In this document: piece after piece, positions 1 through 11,924 of the stretch
Numbering within the stretch: position 1 is the stretch's first letter
How the letters are laid out: each line of letters begins with the position of its first letter
NCBI GenBank assembly: GCA_958510825.1
Contig: OY294045.1
Span: 94,858,988-94,922,987 of the forward strand
DNA: 64,000 bases
Source of the DNA: Brachypterus glaber
Taxonomy: Eukaryota > Arthropoda > Insecta > Coleoptera > Kateretidae
Direction of reading: 5' to 3'
The notes under the pieces: generated by a model
The model's database searches: none
What the model was told of the DNA's origin: nothing
Seen by the model: only the letters and a program-made list of their open reading frames with translations
Translations under genes and position numbers: made by a program

Positions 1-229
1 AACTTTTACCACTATTTACGAACTGGCGCTTATTAGGATTTCGTTCTCAGAGGGTTTTAATTGTACAGACCCTTTGCTCACATAATTTATCATCACCTAA
101 GTTTGCTGTTTTTTTAAAACCTATTTCCACTTGGGGGGACGTGTGTGGCGATCAGATGCCCTAAAGTGATAACATCACATCATATGGAATGTGAATCGCT
201 GCACTGTAGTTCTTTGCTCTTTTTATATA

Positions 230-1388
230 CACGGTGTATTTGAAATAGGGTCGGAAATTTTAACTGATGATTCTACATCATAAAATATGACAAAAAGTTC
301 CTATGTCTAAAAATGCGTCATAAGGGAGCTAAGCCCATTTGAAAGTGGCTAAAAAAATCGGTTTTTATTTAATAACTCAGGAACCCTTTGAGATCTATCA
401 ACGAGGTTTTGCACGTCAACTAATCCTACCAAGGCCCGTTTTTATGTGTTATTTTCATGTACTTATTTCAACCAGGGGTGTGCGAAACGGGGGGGGCTTA
501 TCAGTTTTTTGTCCCAAACTTTTTTCTGTGTAACTTTTTTGCAATTTTATTTTTGAAATATGATTCCTCAGGTCAAAATACATAAAAAAGGTACTCTTGT
601 TGTAATACTGTAGGATTAACCGTTTTCGAGAAAAATTCATTTGAAGGTGAAATTCCACGGTTCGAGAACGAAAAATTAAATACTAAAATGTTGAAAACCA
701 AAATTTTAATGATGCAATGTTATTCTACATCAAAAACTAAGAAAAAAAGTTTCCATACATGTAGGTCGAAAAAACGATTTTAAAGCTAGCATAGCGTTTT
801 AAAAATGGTGCATATTTAGGAGACCATTAGGATTGATTTTTGGAAGTACCTGTATATGAGGTTTTTTTCTTAGTTTTTGATGTAGAATAACATTGCATCA
901 TTAAAATTTTGGTTTTCAACATTTTAGTATTTAATTTTTCGTCCTCGAACCGTAGAATTTCACCTTCAAATGAATTTTTCTCGAAAACGGTTAATCCTAC
1001 AGTATTACAACAAGAGTACCTTTTTTATGTATTTTGACCTGAGGAATCATATTTCAAAAATAAAATTGAAAAAAAGTTACACAGAAAAAAGTTTGGGACA
1101 AAAAACTGATAAGCCCTCCCCGTTTCACACACCCCTGGTTGAAATATGTACATGAAAATAACACATAAAAACGGGCCTTGGTAGGATTAGTTGACGTGCA
1201 AAACCTCGTTGATATATCTCAAAGGGTTCCCAAGTTATTAAATAAAAACCGTTTTTTTTAGCCACTTTCAAATGGGCGTAGCTCCCTTATGACGCATTTT
1301 TAGACATATGTTTATAGGATTTTTTTGTCATATTTTATGATGTAGAATCATCAGTTAAAATTTCCGACCCTATTTCAAATACACCGTG
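230..1388. mobile_element. Foldback MITE, family A copy 1
   Basis: Long inverted-repeat element with no coding capacity. The left arm (about 230-765) is the near-exact reverse complement of the right arm (about 855-1388), leaving a loop of roughly 90 bases. The termini read CACGGTGTATTTGAAATAGG inward from both ends, and TA (228-229, 1389-1390) flanks the element, fitting a TA target duplication. Partial relatives lie at 31848-32390 and 55341-56244, and a diverged half-copy is built into the tandem array at 7610-11924. The short ORFs on both strands of the arms are mirror images and not genes. It is non-autonomous; the superfamily is unresolved. Confidence 0.85.
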
Positions 1389-1389
1389 T

Positions 1390-1810
1390 AATATTTGTTT
1401 TTTGGGTCCACCTTAACGTAGAGTGATTTTCGCAGGTTTTTCGCCCCTAAGCTTTCCAGCGTTCCGACTGAAAAATTACTTTAGCTAATTGTCATGATTT
1501 TTCAAATGCAAGTCTGCAGACTATTGGATATTAATCGACGGTGTTTTTTCTCCAGAAATCGAGACTTATTTTCAACAGTTAATTGAGGGAAATAAATTTA
1601 GGTGGGACTTTAATCATTTTTTAATTTAAATGTGTTTAATAAGCGGTTCCATTTTTTTTTTCTTTTTTTATAAAAAAACTAGCACAAAAACTAAATTATT
1701 TTAGTAAAAACGTTCTTTTTATATTTTTTGTAGTGAGTTATTTTTGCCTATTATGCTAATAATAAACAGTGATAGATTTTATTGAATTTGAACAAAAACA
1801 TAGATAGGAA
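1390..1810. other. Unassigned AT-rich stretch
   Basis: No gene, RNA or repeat recognised between two MITEs; poly-T/A rich. Confidence 0.5.
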
Positions 1811-2491
1811 CCCAGACAGCACTTTTGACAAAAAATTATCTTTTCATCCACACATAAACAACATTGTATCCAAAGCTTACAAATCACTTGGGTTTATTAT
1901 TAGGAATACTAAATGTTTTAGCATTAAAACTGTTAATTTGCTCTATATGTCCTATGTCAGATCACATTTGGAATATTGTTCGGTAGTTTGGTGCCCTAAT
2001 TATGCTGTTCTTATTACTGCTTTAGAAAACGTTCAAAGACGTTACCTCAAATATCTGTATCATAGGAAATATGGTGAGTATCCAGCTAGAGGGATACCTA
2101 ATGTGAATTTGCTAAATGATTTCTCGTTTCAATCGTTATCTGTAAGACGTCAACAAGCATCAATTATATTTTTGTATAAATTGATCAATAATAAGATTGA
2201 CTGTATAGAGCTATTAAACTTATTGCAAATAAACGTGCCCAGAATTTCTGATAGAATCTCTCCATTTTTTTATGTTAGAACGTCCAGAACTAATGTTTAT
2301 CTGTTTTCACCTGTGATTCTTATGTGCAATTACTATAATAGTATTTGCTCTAGGGTCGATATTTTAAATACTTCTATTTGCAAAATAAAAAACTTTTTTG
2401 CTGCACCTGCTGGTAATTATCACTGATATTGTTATTAATTTACTTAACATAACAAACTCTGTAATTGGGGAAACCTGTGTGAGTTTTTGAA

Positions 2492-2523
<32 letters not shown>

Positions 2524-3028
2524 AACTATTAGATATCCAAGGGATATACTTTCTGGATATAGAGTATATCCATTGGATATCCCGGATAGCCATTAGATAT
2601 CCTATGGACATCCAAATGTCCGCCTATATATAGGATGTACACTGAATATTTTTTAATTATTTATTTATTTAGTTACACAGTATCATGGAGAGCCCCAAAC
2701 AAGCTTATTGCTTGTAGATATCCAGTGGACATCTATATTTTTAACCTCACTAAAGTATATCCTCTGGATATCCATTAGATATCCATCATGGATATCCAGG
2801 ATATCCATGATGGATATCTAGTGCATATCTAGTGTATATACTTTAGGGAGGTCAAAAAAATAGATGTTCAATGGATATTTCATGAATATCCAGTGGATAT
2901 CCTGGATATAGGCGGACATTTGGATGTCCATGGGATATCTAATGGCTATCCAGGCTATCCAATGGATATACTCTATATCCAGAATGTATATCCCCCGGAT
3001 ATCCAATAGTTATTATGTGCTGTCTGGG
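1811..3028. mobile_element. CCCAGACAGCAC-ended foldback MITE, split by a LINE
   Basis: The left end CCCAGACAGCAC (1811-1822) matches the reverse complement of the right end (3017-3028). AA flanks both sides, consistent with a 2-bp target duplication. The body is packed with the palindromic motif GGATATCC and related words. It folds around about 2795: the stretch 2516-2640 pairs with about 2905-3016. The left arm carries two foreign pieces. One is a truncated LINE (about 1823-2515), directly after the 12-base terminus. The other is a ~65-bp segment near 2650-2712 that looks like a reversed LINE tail (AAATAAATAAATAA on the minus strand). Without these the element would be near 460-530 bp. Confidence 0.8.
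1826..2426 (+). pseudogene. 5'-truncated LINE reverse transcriptase C-terminus
   Basis: Encodes only the region C-terminal to the reverse transcriptase palm of a Jockey/CR1-like non-LTR retrotransposon. Recognisable signatures are FDKKLSFHPHIN, LYMSYVRSHLEYCSVVWCP and LENVQRRYLKYL. The catalytic FADD block is absent, so it is dead on arrival. An in-frame ATG at 1782 lies outside the element and is fortuitous. The coding part ends at 2426, and the 3' end is a (TAAA)n tract at about 2490-2520, the usual tail of such elements. It sits inside the MITE at 1811-3028, so it is younger than that MITE. Confidence 0.8.
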
Positions 3029-3574
3029 AAATACTAGGCTGCTTGTAGAAAAAATTATATGTACCTTATTTAAAATCTAAATTTTATTTTAATTAAATCT
3101 ATGTATACATGGACCATATTGTATGTGCTAATATTAATATTCCAACTAATCAATCAAACATCAAAGCAATACTGCAATTTCAGGGTAAATTAATTCAGTA
3201 TGTACACCCACAGTGTAGCCAACATAATGTAGGCCTCCTGCACATACACGTGGAAAGAGGACACATCTCTGCAGGTGTCCCTTGATGACATGTACCCTCA
3301 GGAATACATGATACTGAGTAAATATAGTCAGAATATATTAAGACACTGACATCCAAATCGTGGTGTATATGGTAATTAGCGGTATGAAGTAAAACTAGGG
3401 CCGTAACCAGAAAAAATCTAGGGAGCTCAGCCACCAGGGTAGTACGGAATGAGCGCTTTCGCCATTTTTTTTAAATTTGCCATATTTTAATGTATTTTAA
3501 ATTTTAACTATAACAGTTTTTAAGCATTTTCTTGGTTTACTTTTTTTCCAAACGTTTTTAATGAGGTATATGTA
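3029..3574. other. Unassigned stretch
   Basis: No convincing gene. A 79-codon minus-strand ORF at 3195-3434 has no recognisable domain and I treat it as chance. Confidence 0.5.
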
Positions 3575-4379
3575 GGGGAAGTCGGGGTTAACTGGGCCGC
3601 TTTTTTTCATATCGAGTTTTTGAAAAACCTGTAAAAAATTTTAAAATATTTGCTATAGCAAAACGTAGATTAATACTATGGTAAGAACATATTAATACTT
3701 CAGACAAATGTTATTTATATAAAAAAAGTTATTAACGATAAACCAGTTAACCCCGCTAGACCAATTAACCCCATAGGACAGGGTTAACTGGTCCACTAAC
3801 AAAAATGTATTGTATTGTAATTATTGTGAATAAAAACGATTCGAAATCAAATAAAATTTAATTCTAACATAAAAATAGACAACATAATATGTTAAATATT
3901 AGATATATCTGAGAGTTAACTGGTCCGGGGTTAACTGGACATGGCCCAGTTAACCCCGATCTAATTAATATTGACAAAAGTGGTCCAGTTAACCCCGAAC
4001 CAGTTAACCTTGAGTGACACAACTGAATAAAATCATAAAATTTTATTACTTAATAAGATATTAAAAGGCGGAAATTATGCAGAATAATTAATATAATACT
4101 CAGTATAATAGGTAAAATATTAGTCTAGATCCTCCTATTAATAAAAAAGTTATAATTTAAAAAATAAAAGTTACCGTAAATACCCACTATTCATCGAAAA
4201 AAATTAACTTTCTTTACTACAACTTACACGTGGACAACACGGTCCGTCATAATACTTTAAACAATACTACTAACTAAATATCACTAGAATTTGCCCTAAT
4301 GCACCAATACTAATAAAAAAAGTTGATAAAATCCAGGTGGACCAGTTAAACCTGTGGCCCAGTTAACCCTGACTTCACC
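3575..4379. mobile_element. TA-flanked MITE rich in GTTAACTGG motifs
   Basis: The left end reads GGGGAAGTCGGGGTTAACTG. The right end, reverse-complemented, reads GGTGAAGTCAGGGTTAACTG. TA lies outside each end (3573-3574, 4380-4381). The interior repeats the terminal word, GTTAACTGG or CCAGTTAAC, about ten times in both orientations, clustered near 3740-3800, 3910-4015 and 4345-4365. There is no ORF. TA duplication and these ends fit a Tc1/mariner-type non-autonomous element, but that is inference. Same architecture as 45491-46393, 53575-54412 and 46705-47683 with different motifs. Confidence 0.8.
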
Positions 4380-5031
4380 TATATTTGTCCATGCCTTTAT
4401 GAGGTCCAAATATTCCCCAAGCAAAACTTTTTGAAAATCTTAAGATTTTGCATTTTCAGATACCTAAGGATTTCACCTTTTCGGAAAACCAGTTTAGCAC
4501 CGCAGGCGAAATTTTTTAGAATTTTTCAGGAAACGCATTTTTTTAACACCTTAGATTGTGAATCTCAAATTATTTTATAAAACCTTTCAATTAAAATGTG
4601 TTGCTAGTGCGCCGCTGTGCGGAGGTATTCCCATGACCGCAACTATGTGACTTCATTCAGTCCTATTCACATGTACTGTTACAATTTTAGTAACTGGCAC
4701 CTGTAAGCTGAGGCAAGGTGAAGAAAAAAGGTAAATGTAAATGTACCATTCTTTCGAATATGTAACTGCACTGATAGAACACTATCGTAATCAATTGCGT
4801 AATTAGGTTCTAGAATACAAGAATAAATAGTACATTAAAGTACTAGTTTCATAAGATACGTTTGGACTTTTGTTAAGTGTTATTTTTAAGGTTGCTGAAA
4901 CTGCATCTGATAATAAATTAAATTTTATAACACGAAAATAATGTAAATATTTAAAATTAATTATCCCCCGCCTTCCTGGGGAGAAGTTGCATTTTTTCTA
5001 TAATCTCGTTAAGTTTTAACTACCTCAGAAT
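4380..5031. other. Unassigned stretch with a repeat fragment
   Basis: No gene. Around 4886-4920 there is a fragment (GGTTGCTGAAACTGCATCTG) related to words in the repeats at 17640 and 35250. Confidence 0.45.
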
Positions 5032-5500
5032 GTTAGCAACACTTTGTTAAAGAAAATACAGAATATAGCTGTTATCTACCTTTAGAATGTTTGTAAAACC
5101 GATATTCCAGCTGTGGTGAAACCCTTACAGCAACCATGTACTGACTCTCCTAAATTACCCAACCACTTTATAGAAAGTTGTTGCAGCCAAGCTGGCTTTA
5201 ATTTGACTACGGAGACGTAGCAAGAGACACTTTATAGCTACCTGTGTTACTTGGGTATACACGCCCCCAAGTAACACAAGTAGCTTTAAAGTGACTCTTA
5301 CTTCGTTTTCAAATTAAAGCTACCTTGGCTGTAACAGCTTTTTGTAAACGAGATTTGAATTGGTTTTAGCGATAGCATTTGGCCAATTTAGGAGAGTCAT
5401 CATATGGTTGCTGTAGGAATTTCACATAAGCTGGAATATCGATTTTACAAACATTCTAAAGATAGAAATAAGCTCTATTCTGTATTTTATTATTGCCAAC
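5032..5500. mobile_element. Foldback element
   Basis: Two arms (5032 to about 5262 and about 5268 to 5500) are imperfect reverse complements. The outer ends are GTTAGCAAC and the mirror GCCAAC, and the centre contains TGTTACTTGGG facing CCCAAGTAACA. Divergence between the arms suggests an older insertion than family A. No coding capacity and no clear target duplication. Confidence 0.75.
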
Positions 5501-6011
5501 ATAAAACGATAAAAATATCTAATTTTTTTATTACAAATTTAGGGAATTTAATAATATAATATTGTCATAAGCTTTACTGTGTTCTCTGTTCACGAAATTC
5601 TTTGTTAGATAAAAATTTTTCATTTTTTTTTATTTTTCTTTAGGGAAGGTTCAAGTATTAAGTAACGCAAATTTTGATCATTTTGGACTTTACAGCCAAT
5701 TTAAGCTGTAAAATCTAAGCGTGTTACTTGGAAATTAAATTACTTTATCCAGTGCAATAATTATTAGTATTATACTAAGGCATTTTATCGTAACTTCTTA
5801 AGTTACGATAGATACGGAAAATTGTCTTAGTAATTGACAACTTTAAAGAAGATACGGCAGCTTTAACAGAGTAATTTTATTATGAAAAAATGAATTAAAT
5901 CGTTTAATGATATGATAAAAATATTCATCATTGTTATTACATCATCTTGGAATCATAACTCATTTTTGACAAAAAAGTAAGTTACCACTTCTGTGCTTAG
6001 CACTGCAGTAC
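5501..6011. repeat. Unassigned stretch with dispersed-repeat fragment and small hairpin
   Basis: 5641-5689 shares a ~45-bp segment (GGGAAGGTTCAAGTAT, then TAACGCAAATTTTGATCATT) with 49488-49532, so it is a dispersed repeat fragment. About 5776-5834 forms an imperfect hairpin ending in ACTAAGGCA and its mirror. No gene seen. Confidence 0.5.
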
Positions 6012-6265
6012 CAACGAACTAATAACTCTTCTCTCTAGAATACGCATACCGTTAATATAAAGTATCGCCAATATCTCGGTTTGTTTGTAAACAAATAGTA
6101 GGTATATTGAGGCCTGAACAATAACAGTTACCAGTAACTGTTATTGTTATCTCTGTTAGAACAAGGCTGTGCGAGTAAGACAGACAAATGTTTATGTTGG
6201 CTACGTTTTTGTCAGTTTTTAGAAATGAAATGCCTATTCTAGAGAGAAGAGTTATTAGTTCGTTG
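6012..6265. mobile_element. Short foldback element
   Basis: The arms CAACGAACTAATAACTCTTC (from 6012) and its mirror ending at 6265 flank a core with a small perfect palindrome near 6123-6146. Non-coding MITE-like hairpin; the family is not recognised. Confidence 0.65.
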
Positions 6266-6436
6266 TGCAGTACTGACCTGCAACGTTTTTGTTTTTGTAC
6301 CAAGTTTTAGCTTAAAGCGTTTTTAAATCTTTTTTTTTAATATTATATAATGTTTTAGATTTTAAGCTTTCACGGCCATTAAGATATAAAGAACTTTCAC
6401 TTTCGGGTTTAGACCGTGTTAATGGATTTTCACTTT

Positions 6437-6475
6437 CCGACGTTTCGTCTCTTACTACTAGAGACATCTTCAGGG
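6437..6475 (-). ncRNA. Hammerhead-ribozyme-like core, P1 left arm
   Basis: Minus-strand order: CTGAAGA, a 5-bp stem GTCTC/GAGAC with a 9-nt loop, GAA, then self-complementary ACGT and C as the cleavage position. Helix I can form TCC/GGA. All core positions (CUGANGA...GAA) are present. Matches the minimal hammerheads known from PLEs; activity is untested. Confidence 0.7.
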
Positions 6476-6516
6476 ATTAATCAGAAACTAAGTTTCGAAT
6501 CAACTTGTGTCACTAT

Positions 6517-6870
6517 TTATGACGAGTTTTGGTTATTCACCCGTGACGAGGTTTTTCCTATCAAAGACTTCCATATTGCAGGTAAGTGGTAACCAGTGTC
6601 CCGATTGATATTGTTAGGATGCTTGATGATTTCTATCGATTCCCGTATCTTCCTTGGCATTTTTCTGTTTTCTGTTAATATTTGTTTTGTTTCAGACAAA
6701 TTGATTTTATGACCTGTTTCATGTACATGTTCGGCTACTGCCGATAAGGAAATTTGTTTCTTTCTTATATTGCGCTCATGCTCTTGAAGTCTTGTAGAAA
6801 TTTTTCTCTTAGTTTCACCTATGTAAACCGTACCACAGGAGCAGGGTATTTTATATACGCCTTCTGAATA
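6517..6870 (-). pseudogene. PLE GIY-YIG endonuclease C-terminus, left arm
   Basis: Mirror copy of 6877-7230: 118 codons including the stop, open throughout but lacking any upstream reverse transcriptase. Carries the GVYKIPCSCGTVYIGETKR core. It is a remnant because nothing supplies a start or RT domain. Confidence 0.75.
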
Positions 6871-6876
6871 CCCCTG

Positions 6877-7230
6877 AGTTCAGAAGGCGTATATAAAATA
6901 CCCTGCTCCTGTGGTACGGTTTACATAGGTGAAACTAAGAGAAAAATTTCTACAAGACTTCAAGAGCATGAGCGCAATATAAGAAAGAAACAAATTTCCT
7001 TATCGGCAGTAGCCGAACATGTACATGAAACAGGTCATAAAATCAATTTGTCTGAAACAAAACAAATATTAACAGAAAACAGAAAAATGCCAAGGAAGAT
7101 ACGGGAATCGATAGAAATCATCAAGCATCCTAACAATATCAATCGGGACACTGGTTACCACTTACCTGCAATATGGAAGTCTTTGATAGGAAAAACCTCG
7201 TCACGGGTGAATAACCACAACTCGTCATAA
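6877..7230 (+). pseudogene. PLE GIY-YIG endonuclease C-terminus, right arm
   Basis: Frame open from 6877 to a stop at 7228-7230. The GIY-YIG nuclease core appears as GVYKIPC.CGTVYIGETKRK, followed by STRLQEHE and SAVAEHVHETGHKI. The CxC pair before the YIG half is typical of PLE endonucleases. The RT domain that should precede it is missing, so this is a 5'-truncated retroelement end. An internal ATG at 7048 is not a real start. Confidence 0.8.
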
Positions 7231-7271
7231 ATAGTGACACAAGTTGATTCGAAACTTAGTTTCAGATTAAT

Positions 7272-7310
7272 CCCTGAAGATGTCTTTAGTAGTAAGAGAC
7301 GAAACGTCGG
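7272..7310 (+). ncRNA. Hammerhead-ribozyme-like core, P1 right arm
   Basis: As in the left arm, with one C-to-T change in stem II that still allows a G-U wobble pair. It lies 42 bases after the endonuclease stop. The core CTGAAGA...GAAACGTC is intact. Confidence 0.7.
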
Positions 7311-7363
7311 AAAGTGAAAATCCATTACCACGGTCTAAACCCGAAAGTGAAAGTTCTTTATAT

Positions 7364-7609
7364 TATATAATGTTATTCTAATAAAACGGTAAATATAACT
7401 TAAACAATAAAATTAAAATTAAAAACGTACAAAATAAAATTAAAAAATATCAAAAATTTCTTCCATACGGTCTGAATCCGGCAATGTTCCGAGAAGCGTT
7501 TTTAAATAGATACCTTTCGTATACTATTTTTTTTTTATATAATTTTTTACATCTATTTTATACAAGTTCATAAAATTACATTTGACTTTACAGCGAAACG
7601 TACAATACA
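7364..7609. other. Left flank of the tandem array
   Basis: Non-coding. 7523-7609 plus the first ~125 bases of unit 1 recur at 12078-12290, to the right of the array, so this flank is duplicated around the array. Confidence 0.7.
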
Positions 7610-10600
7610 GGAAGTAGGTACGTATAAAGCTTTGCAATGTTGAAATACGTTGTATCTAATGTAATATCCATACACTGCAGCTGATATTATCATACTATTC
7701 ACAGCGCCTGCTCTAGAATAGTATTAAAGGGAATTTCGAATTTTCAAAAATTTTCAAAAATCCTTCTGCTCAAAAAATTCTTATACATAAATTTGTTTCA
7801 TAAAAAAAATAAGCAACTTCTTTTTTAAATGTCCGTCTGTGCCTCCGTTTGATGTCATGTTTTTGTAGAAAGAAGAATAATCTGACGAACAACATATAAT
7901 AAACAATAAAATCACAAAAAAGTTACACAGAAAAAAGTTTGGGATAAAAAACTGACAAGGTCCCCCCATTTAATTAAATAAGTACATGAAAATAACATGC
8001 GAAGATAGGCCTTATTAAGATTAGTTTACGTGCAAAATCTCGGTGTAATATCCTAAAGGGTTCCTGAGTTATTAAAAAAAACAGATTTTTTTAGCCACTT
8101 TCAAATGGGCCTAGCTTCTTTACGATGCATTTTTGGACTTTTAAAATTATACAGGAAGTAGGTACGTATAAAGCTTTGCAATGTTGAAATACGTTGTATC
8201 TAATGTAATATCCATACACTGCAGCTGATATTATTATACTATTAACAGCGCCTGCGCTAGAATAGTATTAAAGGGAATTTAGAATTTTCAAAAATCCTTC
8301 TGCTCAAAAAATTCTTATACATAAATTTGTTTCATAAAAAAAATAAACAACTTCTTTTTTAAATGTCCGTCTGTGCCTCCGTTTGATGTCATGTTTTTGT
8401 GGAAAGAAGAATAATCTGACGAACAACATATAATAAACAATAAAATCACAAAAAAGTTACACAGAAAAAAGTTTGGGATAAAAAACTGACAAGGTCCCCC
8501 CATTAAATTAAATAAGTACATGAAAATAACATGCGAAGATAGGCCTTATTAAGATTAGTTTACGTGCAAAATCTCGGTGTAATATCCTAAAGGGTTCCTG
8601 AGTTATTAAAAAAAACAGATTTTTTTAGCCACTTTCAAATGGGCCTAGCTTCTTTACGATGCATTTTTGGACTTTTAAAATTATACAGGAAGTAGGTACG
8701 TATAAAGCTTTGCAATGTTGAAATACGTTGTATCTAATGTAATATCCATACACTGCAGCTGATATTATTATACTATTAACAGCGCCTGCGCTAGAATAGT
8801 ATTAAAGGGAATTTAGAATTTTCAAAAATCCTTCTGCTCAAAAAATTCTTATACATAAATTTGTTTCATAAAAAAAATAAACAACTTCTTTTTTAAATGT
8901 CCGTCTGTGCCTCCGTTTGATGTCATGTTTTTGTGGAAAGAAGAATAATCTGACGAACAACATATAATAAACAATAAAATCACAAAAAAGTTACACAGAA
9001 AAAAGTTTGGGACAAAAAACTGACAAGGCCCCCCCATTTAATTAAATAAGTACATGAAAATAACATGCGAAGATAGGCCTTATTAAGATTAGTTTACGTG
9101 CAAAATCTCGGTGTAATATCCTAAAGGGTTCCTGAGTTATTAAAAAAAACAGATTTTTTTAGCCACTTTCAAATGGGCCTAGCTTCTTTACGATGCATTT
9201 TTGGACTTTTAAAATTATACAGGAAGTAGGTACGTATAAAGCTTTGCAATGTTGAAATACGTTGTATCTAATGTAATATCCATACACTGCAGCTGATATT
9301 ATTATACTATTAACAGCGCCTGCGCTAGAATAGTATTAAAGGGAATTTCGAATTTTCAAAAATTTTCAAAAATCCTTCTGCTCAAAAAATTATTATACAT
9401 AAATTTGTTTCATAAAAAAAATAAACAACTTCTTTTTTAAATGTCCGTCTGTGCCTCCGTTTGATGTCATGTTTTTGTGGAAAGAAGAATAATCTGACGA
9501 ACAACATATAATAAACAATAAAATCACAAAAAAGTTACACAGAAAAAAGTTTGGGACAAAAAACTGACAAGGCCCCCCCATTTAATTAAATAAGTACATG
9601 AAAATAACATGCGAAGATAGGCCTTATTAAGATTAGTTTACGTGCAAAATCTCGGTGTAATATCCTAAAGGGTTCCTGAGTTATTAAAAAAAAACAGATT
9701 TTTTTAGCCACTTTCAAATGGGCCTAGCTTCTTTACGATGCATTTTTTGGACTTTTAAAATTATACAGAAAGTAGGTACGTATAAAGCTTTGCAATGTTG
9801 AAATACGTTGTATCTAATGTAATATCCATACACTGCAGCTGATATTATTACACTATTCACAGCGCCTGCGCTAGAATAGTATTAAAGGGAATTTCGAATT
9901 TTCAAAAATCCTTCTGCTCAAAAAATTCTTATACATAAATTTGTTTCATAAAAAAAATAAGCAACTTCTTTTTTAAATGTCCGTCTGTGCCTCCGTTTGA
10001 TGTCATGTTTTTGTGGAAAGAAGAATAATCTGACGAACAACATATAATAAACAATAAAATCACAAAAAAGTTACACAGAAAAAAGTTTGGGATAAAAAAC
10101 TGACAAGGTCCCCCCATTTAATTAAATAAGTACATGAAAATAACATGCGAAGATAGGCCTTATTAAGATTAGTTTACATGCAAAATCTTGGTGTAATATC
10201 CTAAAGGGTTCCTGAGTTATTAAAAAAAAACAGATTTTTTTAGCCACTTTCAAATGGGCCTAGCTTCTTTACGATGAATTTTTTGGACTTTTAAAATTAT
10301 ACAGAAAGTAGGTACGTATAAAGCTTTGCAATGTTGAAATACGTTGTATCTAATGTAATATCCATACACTGCAGCTGATATTATTATACTATTAACAGCG
10401 CCTGCGCTAGAATAGTATTAAAGGGAATTTAGAATTTTCAAAAATCCTTCTGCTCAAAAAATTCTTATACATAAATTTGTTTCATAAAAAAAATAAGCAA
10501 CTTCTTTTTTAAATGTCCGTCTGTGCCTCCGTTTGATGTCATGTTTTTGTGAAAAGAAGAATAATCTGACGAACAACATATAATAAACAATAAAATCACA

Positions 10601-11924
10601 AAAAAGTTACACAGAAAAAAGTTTGGGACAAAAAACTGACAAGGCCCCCCCATTTAATTAAATAAGTACATGAAAATAACATGCGAAGATAGGCCTTATT
10701 AAGATTAGTTTACGTGCAAAATCTCGGTGTAATATCCTAAAGGGTTCCTGAGTTATTAAAAAAAAACAGATTTTTTTAGCCACTTTCAAATGGGCCTAGC
10801 TTCTTTACGATGCATTTTTTGGACTTTTAAAATTATACAGAAAGTAGGTACGTATAAAGCTTTGCAATGTTGAAATACGTTGTATCTAAAGTAATATCCA
10901 TACACTGCAGCTGATATTATTATACTATTAACAGCGCCTGCGCTAGAATAGTATTAAAGGGAATTTAGAATTTTCAAAAATCCTTCTGCTCAAAAAATTC
11001 TTATACATAAATTTGTTTCATAAAAAAATAAACAACTTCTTTTTTAAATGTCCGTCTGTGCCTCCGTTTGATGTCATGTTTTTGTGGAAAGAAGAATAAT
11101 CTGACGAACAACATATAATAAACAATAAAATCACAAAAAAGTTACACAGAAAAAAGTTTGGGACAAAAAACTGACAAGGCCCCCCCATTTAATTAAATAA
11201 GTACATGAAAATAACATGCGAAGATAGGCCTTATTAAGATTAGTTTACGTGCAAAATCTCGGTGTAATATCCTAAAGGGTTCCTGAGTTATTAAAAAAAA
11301 AACAGATTTTTTTAGCCACTTTCAAATGGGCCTAGCTTCTTTACGATGCATTTTTGGAATTTTAAAATTATACAGGAAGTAGGTACGTATAAAGCTTTGC
11401 AATGTTGAAATACGTTGTATCTAATGTAATATCCATACACTGCAGCTGATATTATTATACTATTAACAGCGCCTGCGCTAGAATAGTATTAAAGGGAATT
11501 TAGAATTTTCAAAAATCCTTCTGCTCAAAAAATTCTTATACATAAATTTGTTTCATAAAAAAAATAAACAACTTCTTTTTTAAATGTCCGTCTGTGCCTC
11601 CGTTTGATGTCATGTTTTTGTGGAAAGCAGAATAATCTGACGAACAACATATAATAAACAATAAAATCACAAATAAGTTACACAGAAAAAAGTTTGGGAT
11701 AAAAAACTGACAAGGTCCCCCCATTTAATTAAATAAGTACATGAAAATAACATGCGAAGATAGGCCTTATTAAGATTAGTTTACGTGCAAAATCTCGGTG
11801 TAATATCCTAAAGGGTTCCTGAGTTATTAAAAAAAAAAAAACAGATTTTTTTAGCCACTTTCAAATGGGCCTAGCTTCTTTACGATGCATTTTTGGACTT
11901 TGGACCTATTTCTGAATAACCCTG
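7610..11924. repeat. Tandem array of eight ~536-bp units
   Basis: Units begin at about 7610, 8154, 8688, 9222, 9768, 10304, 10840 and 11374, giving periods of 544, 534, 534, 546, 536, 536 and 534. Units 1 and 4 have a 10-bp duplication (TTTTCAAAAA). The second half of each unit, from AAGTTACACAGAAAAAAG to GATGCATTTTTGG, is a diverged half of foldback MITE family A. The last unit runs out into the natural MITE end (ACCCTG, 11919-11924) followed by TA. A 62-codon minus-strand ORF recurs in most units, is broken by a 1-base deletion in unit 7, and is not a gene. Confidence 0.9.

Larger units (their letters stand above)
6352..7363. mobile_element. Penelope-like element inverted dimer (locus P1)
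   Basis: A ~1-kb near-perfect palindrome of two 5'-truncated PLE 3' ends fused head to head around 6871-6877. Each arm carries the GIY-YIG endonuclease C-terminus (117 codons), then a pseudo-LTR-like non-coding segment with a hammerhead-like core. The 3' ends therefore point outward on both sides. The arms are almost identical, with a few substitutions near 7209, 7289 and 7325. Both copies are truncated at the same codon, arguing for one inverted-dimer event rather than two insertions. PLEs with inverted terminal copies and hammerhead ribozymes are established; the dimer interpretation is inference. Confidence 0.85.

Noticed and set aside
7781..11724. Recurring 62-codon minus-strand ORF with a hydrophobic stretch in the array units
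   Set aside because: It repeats only because the units are nearly identical. It covers MITE-derived sequence and is frameshifted in unit 7; no domain and no independent support.
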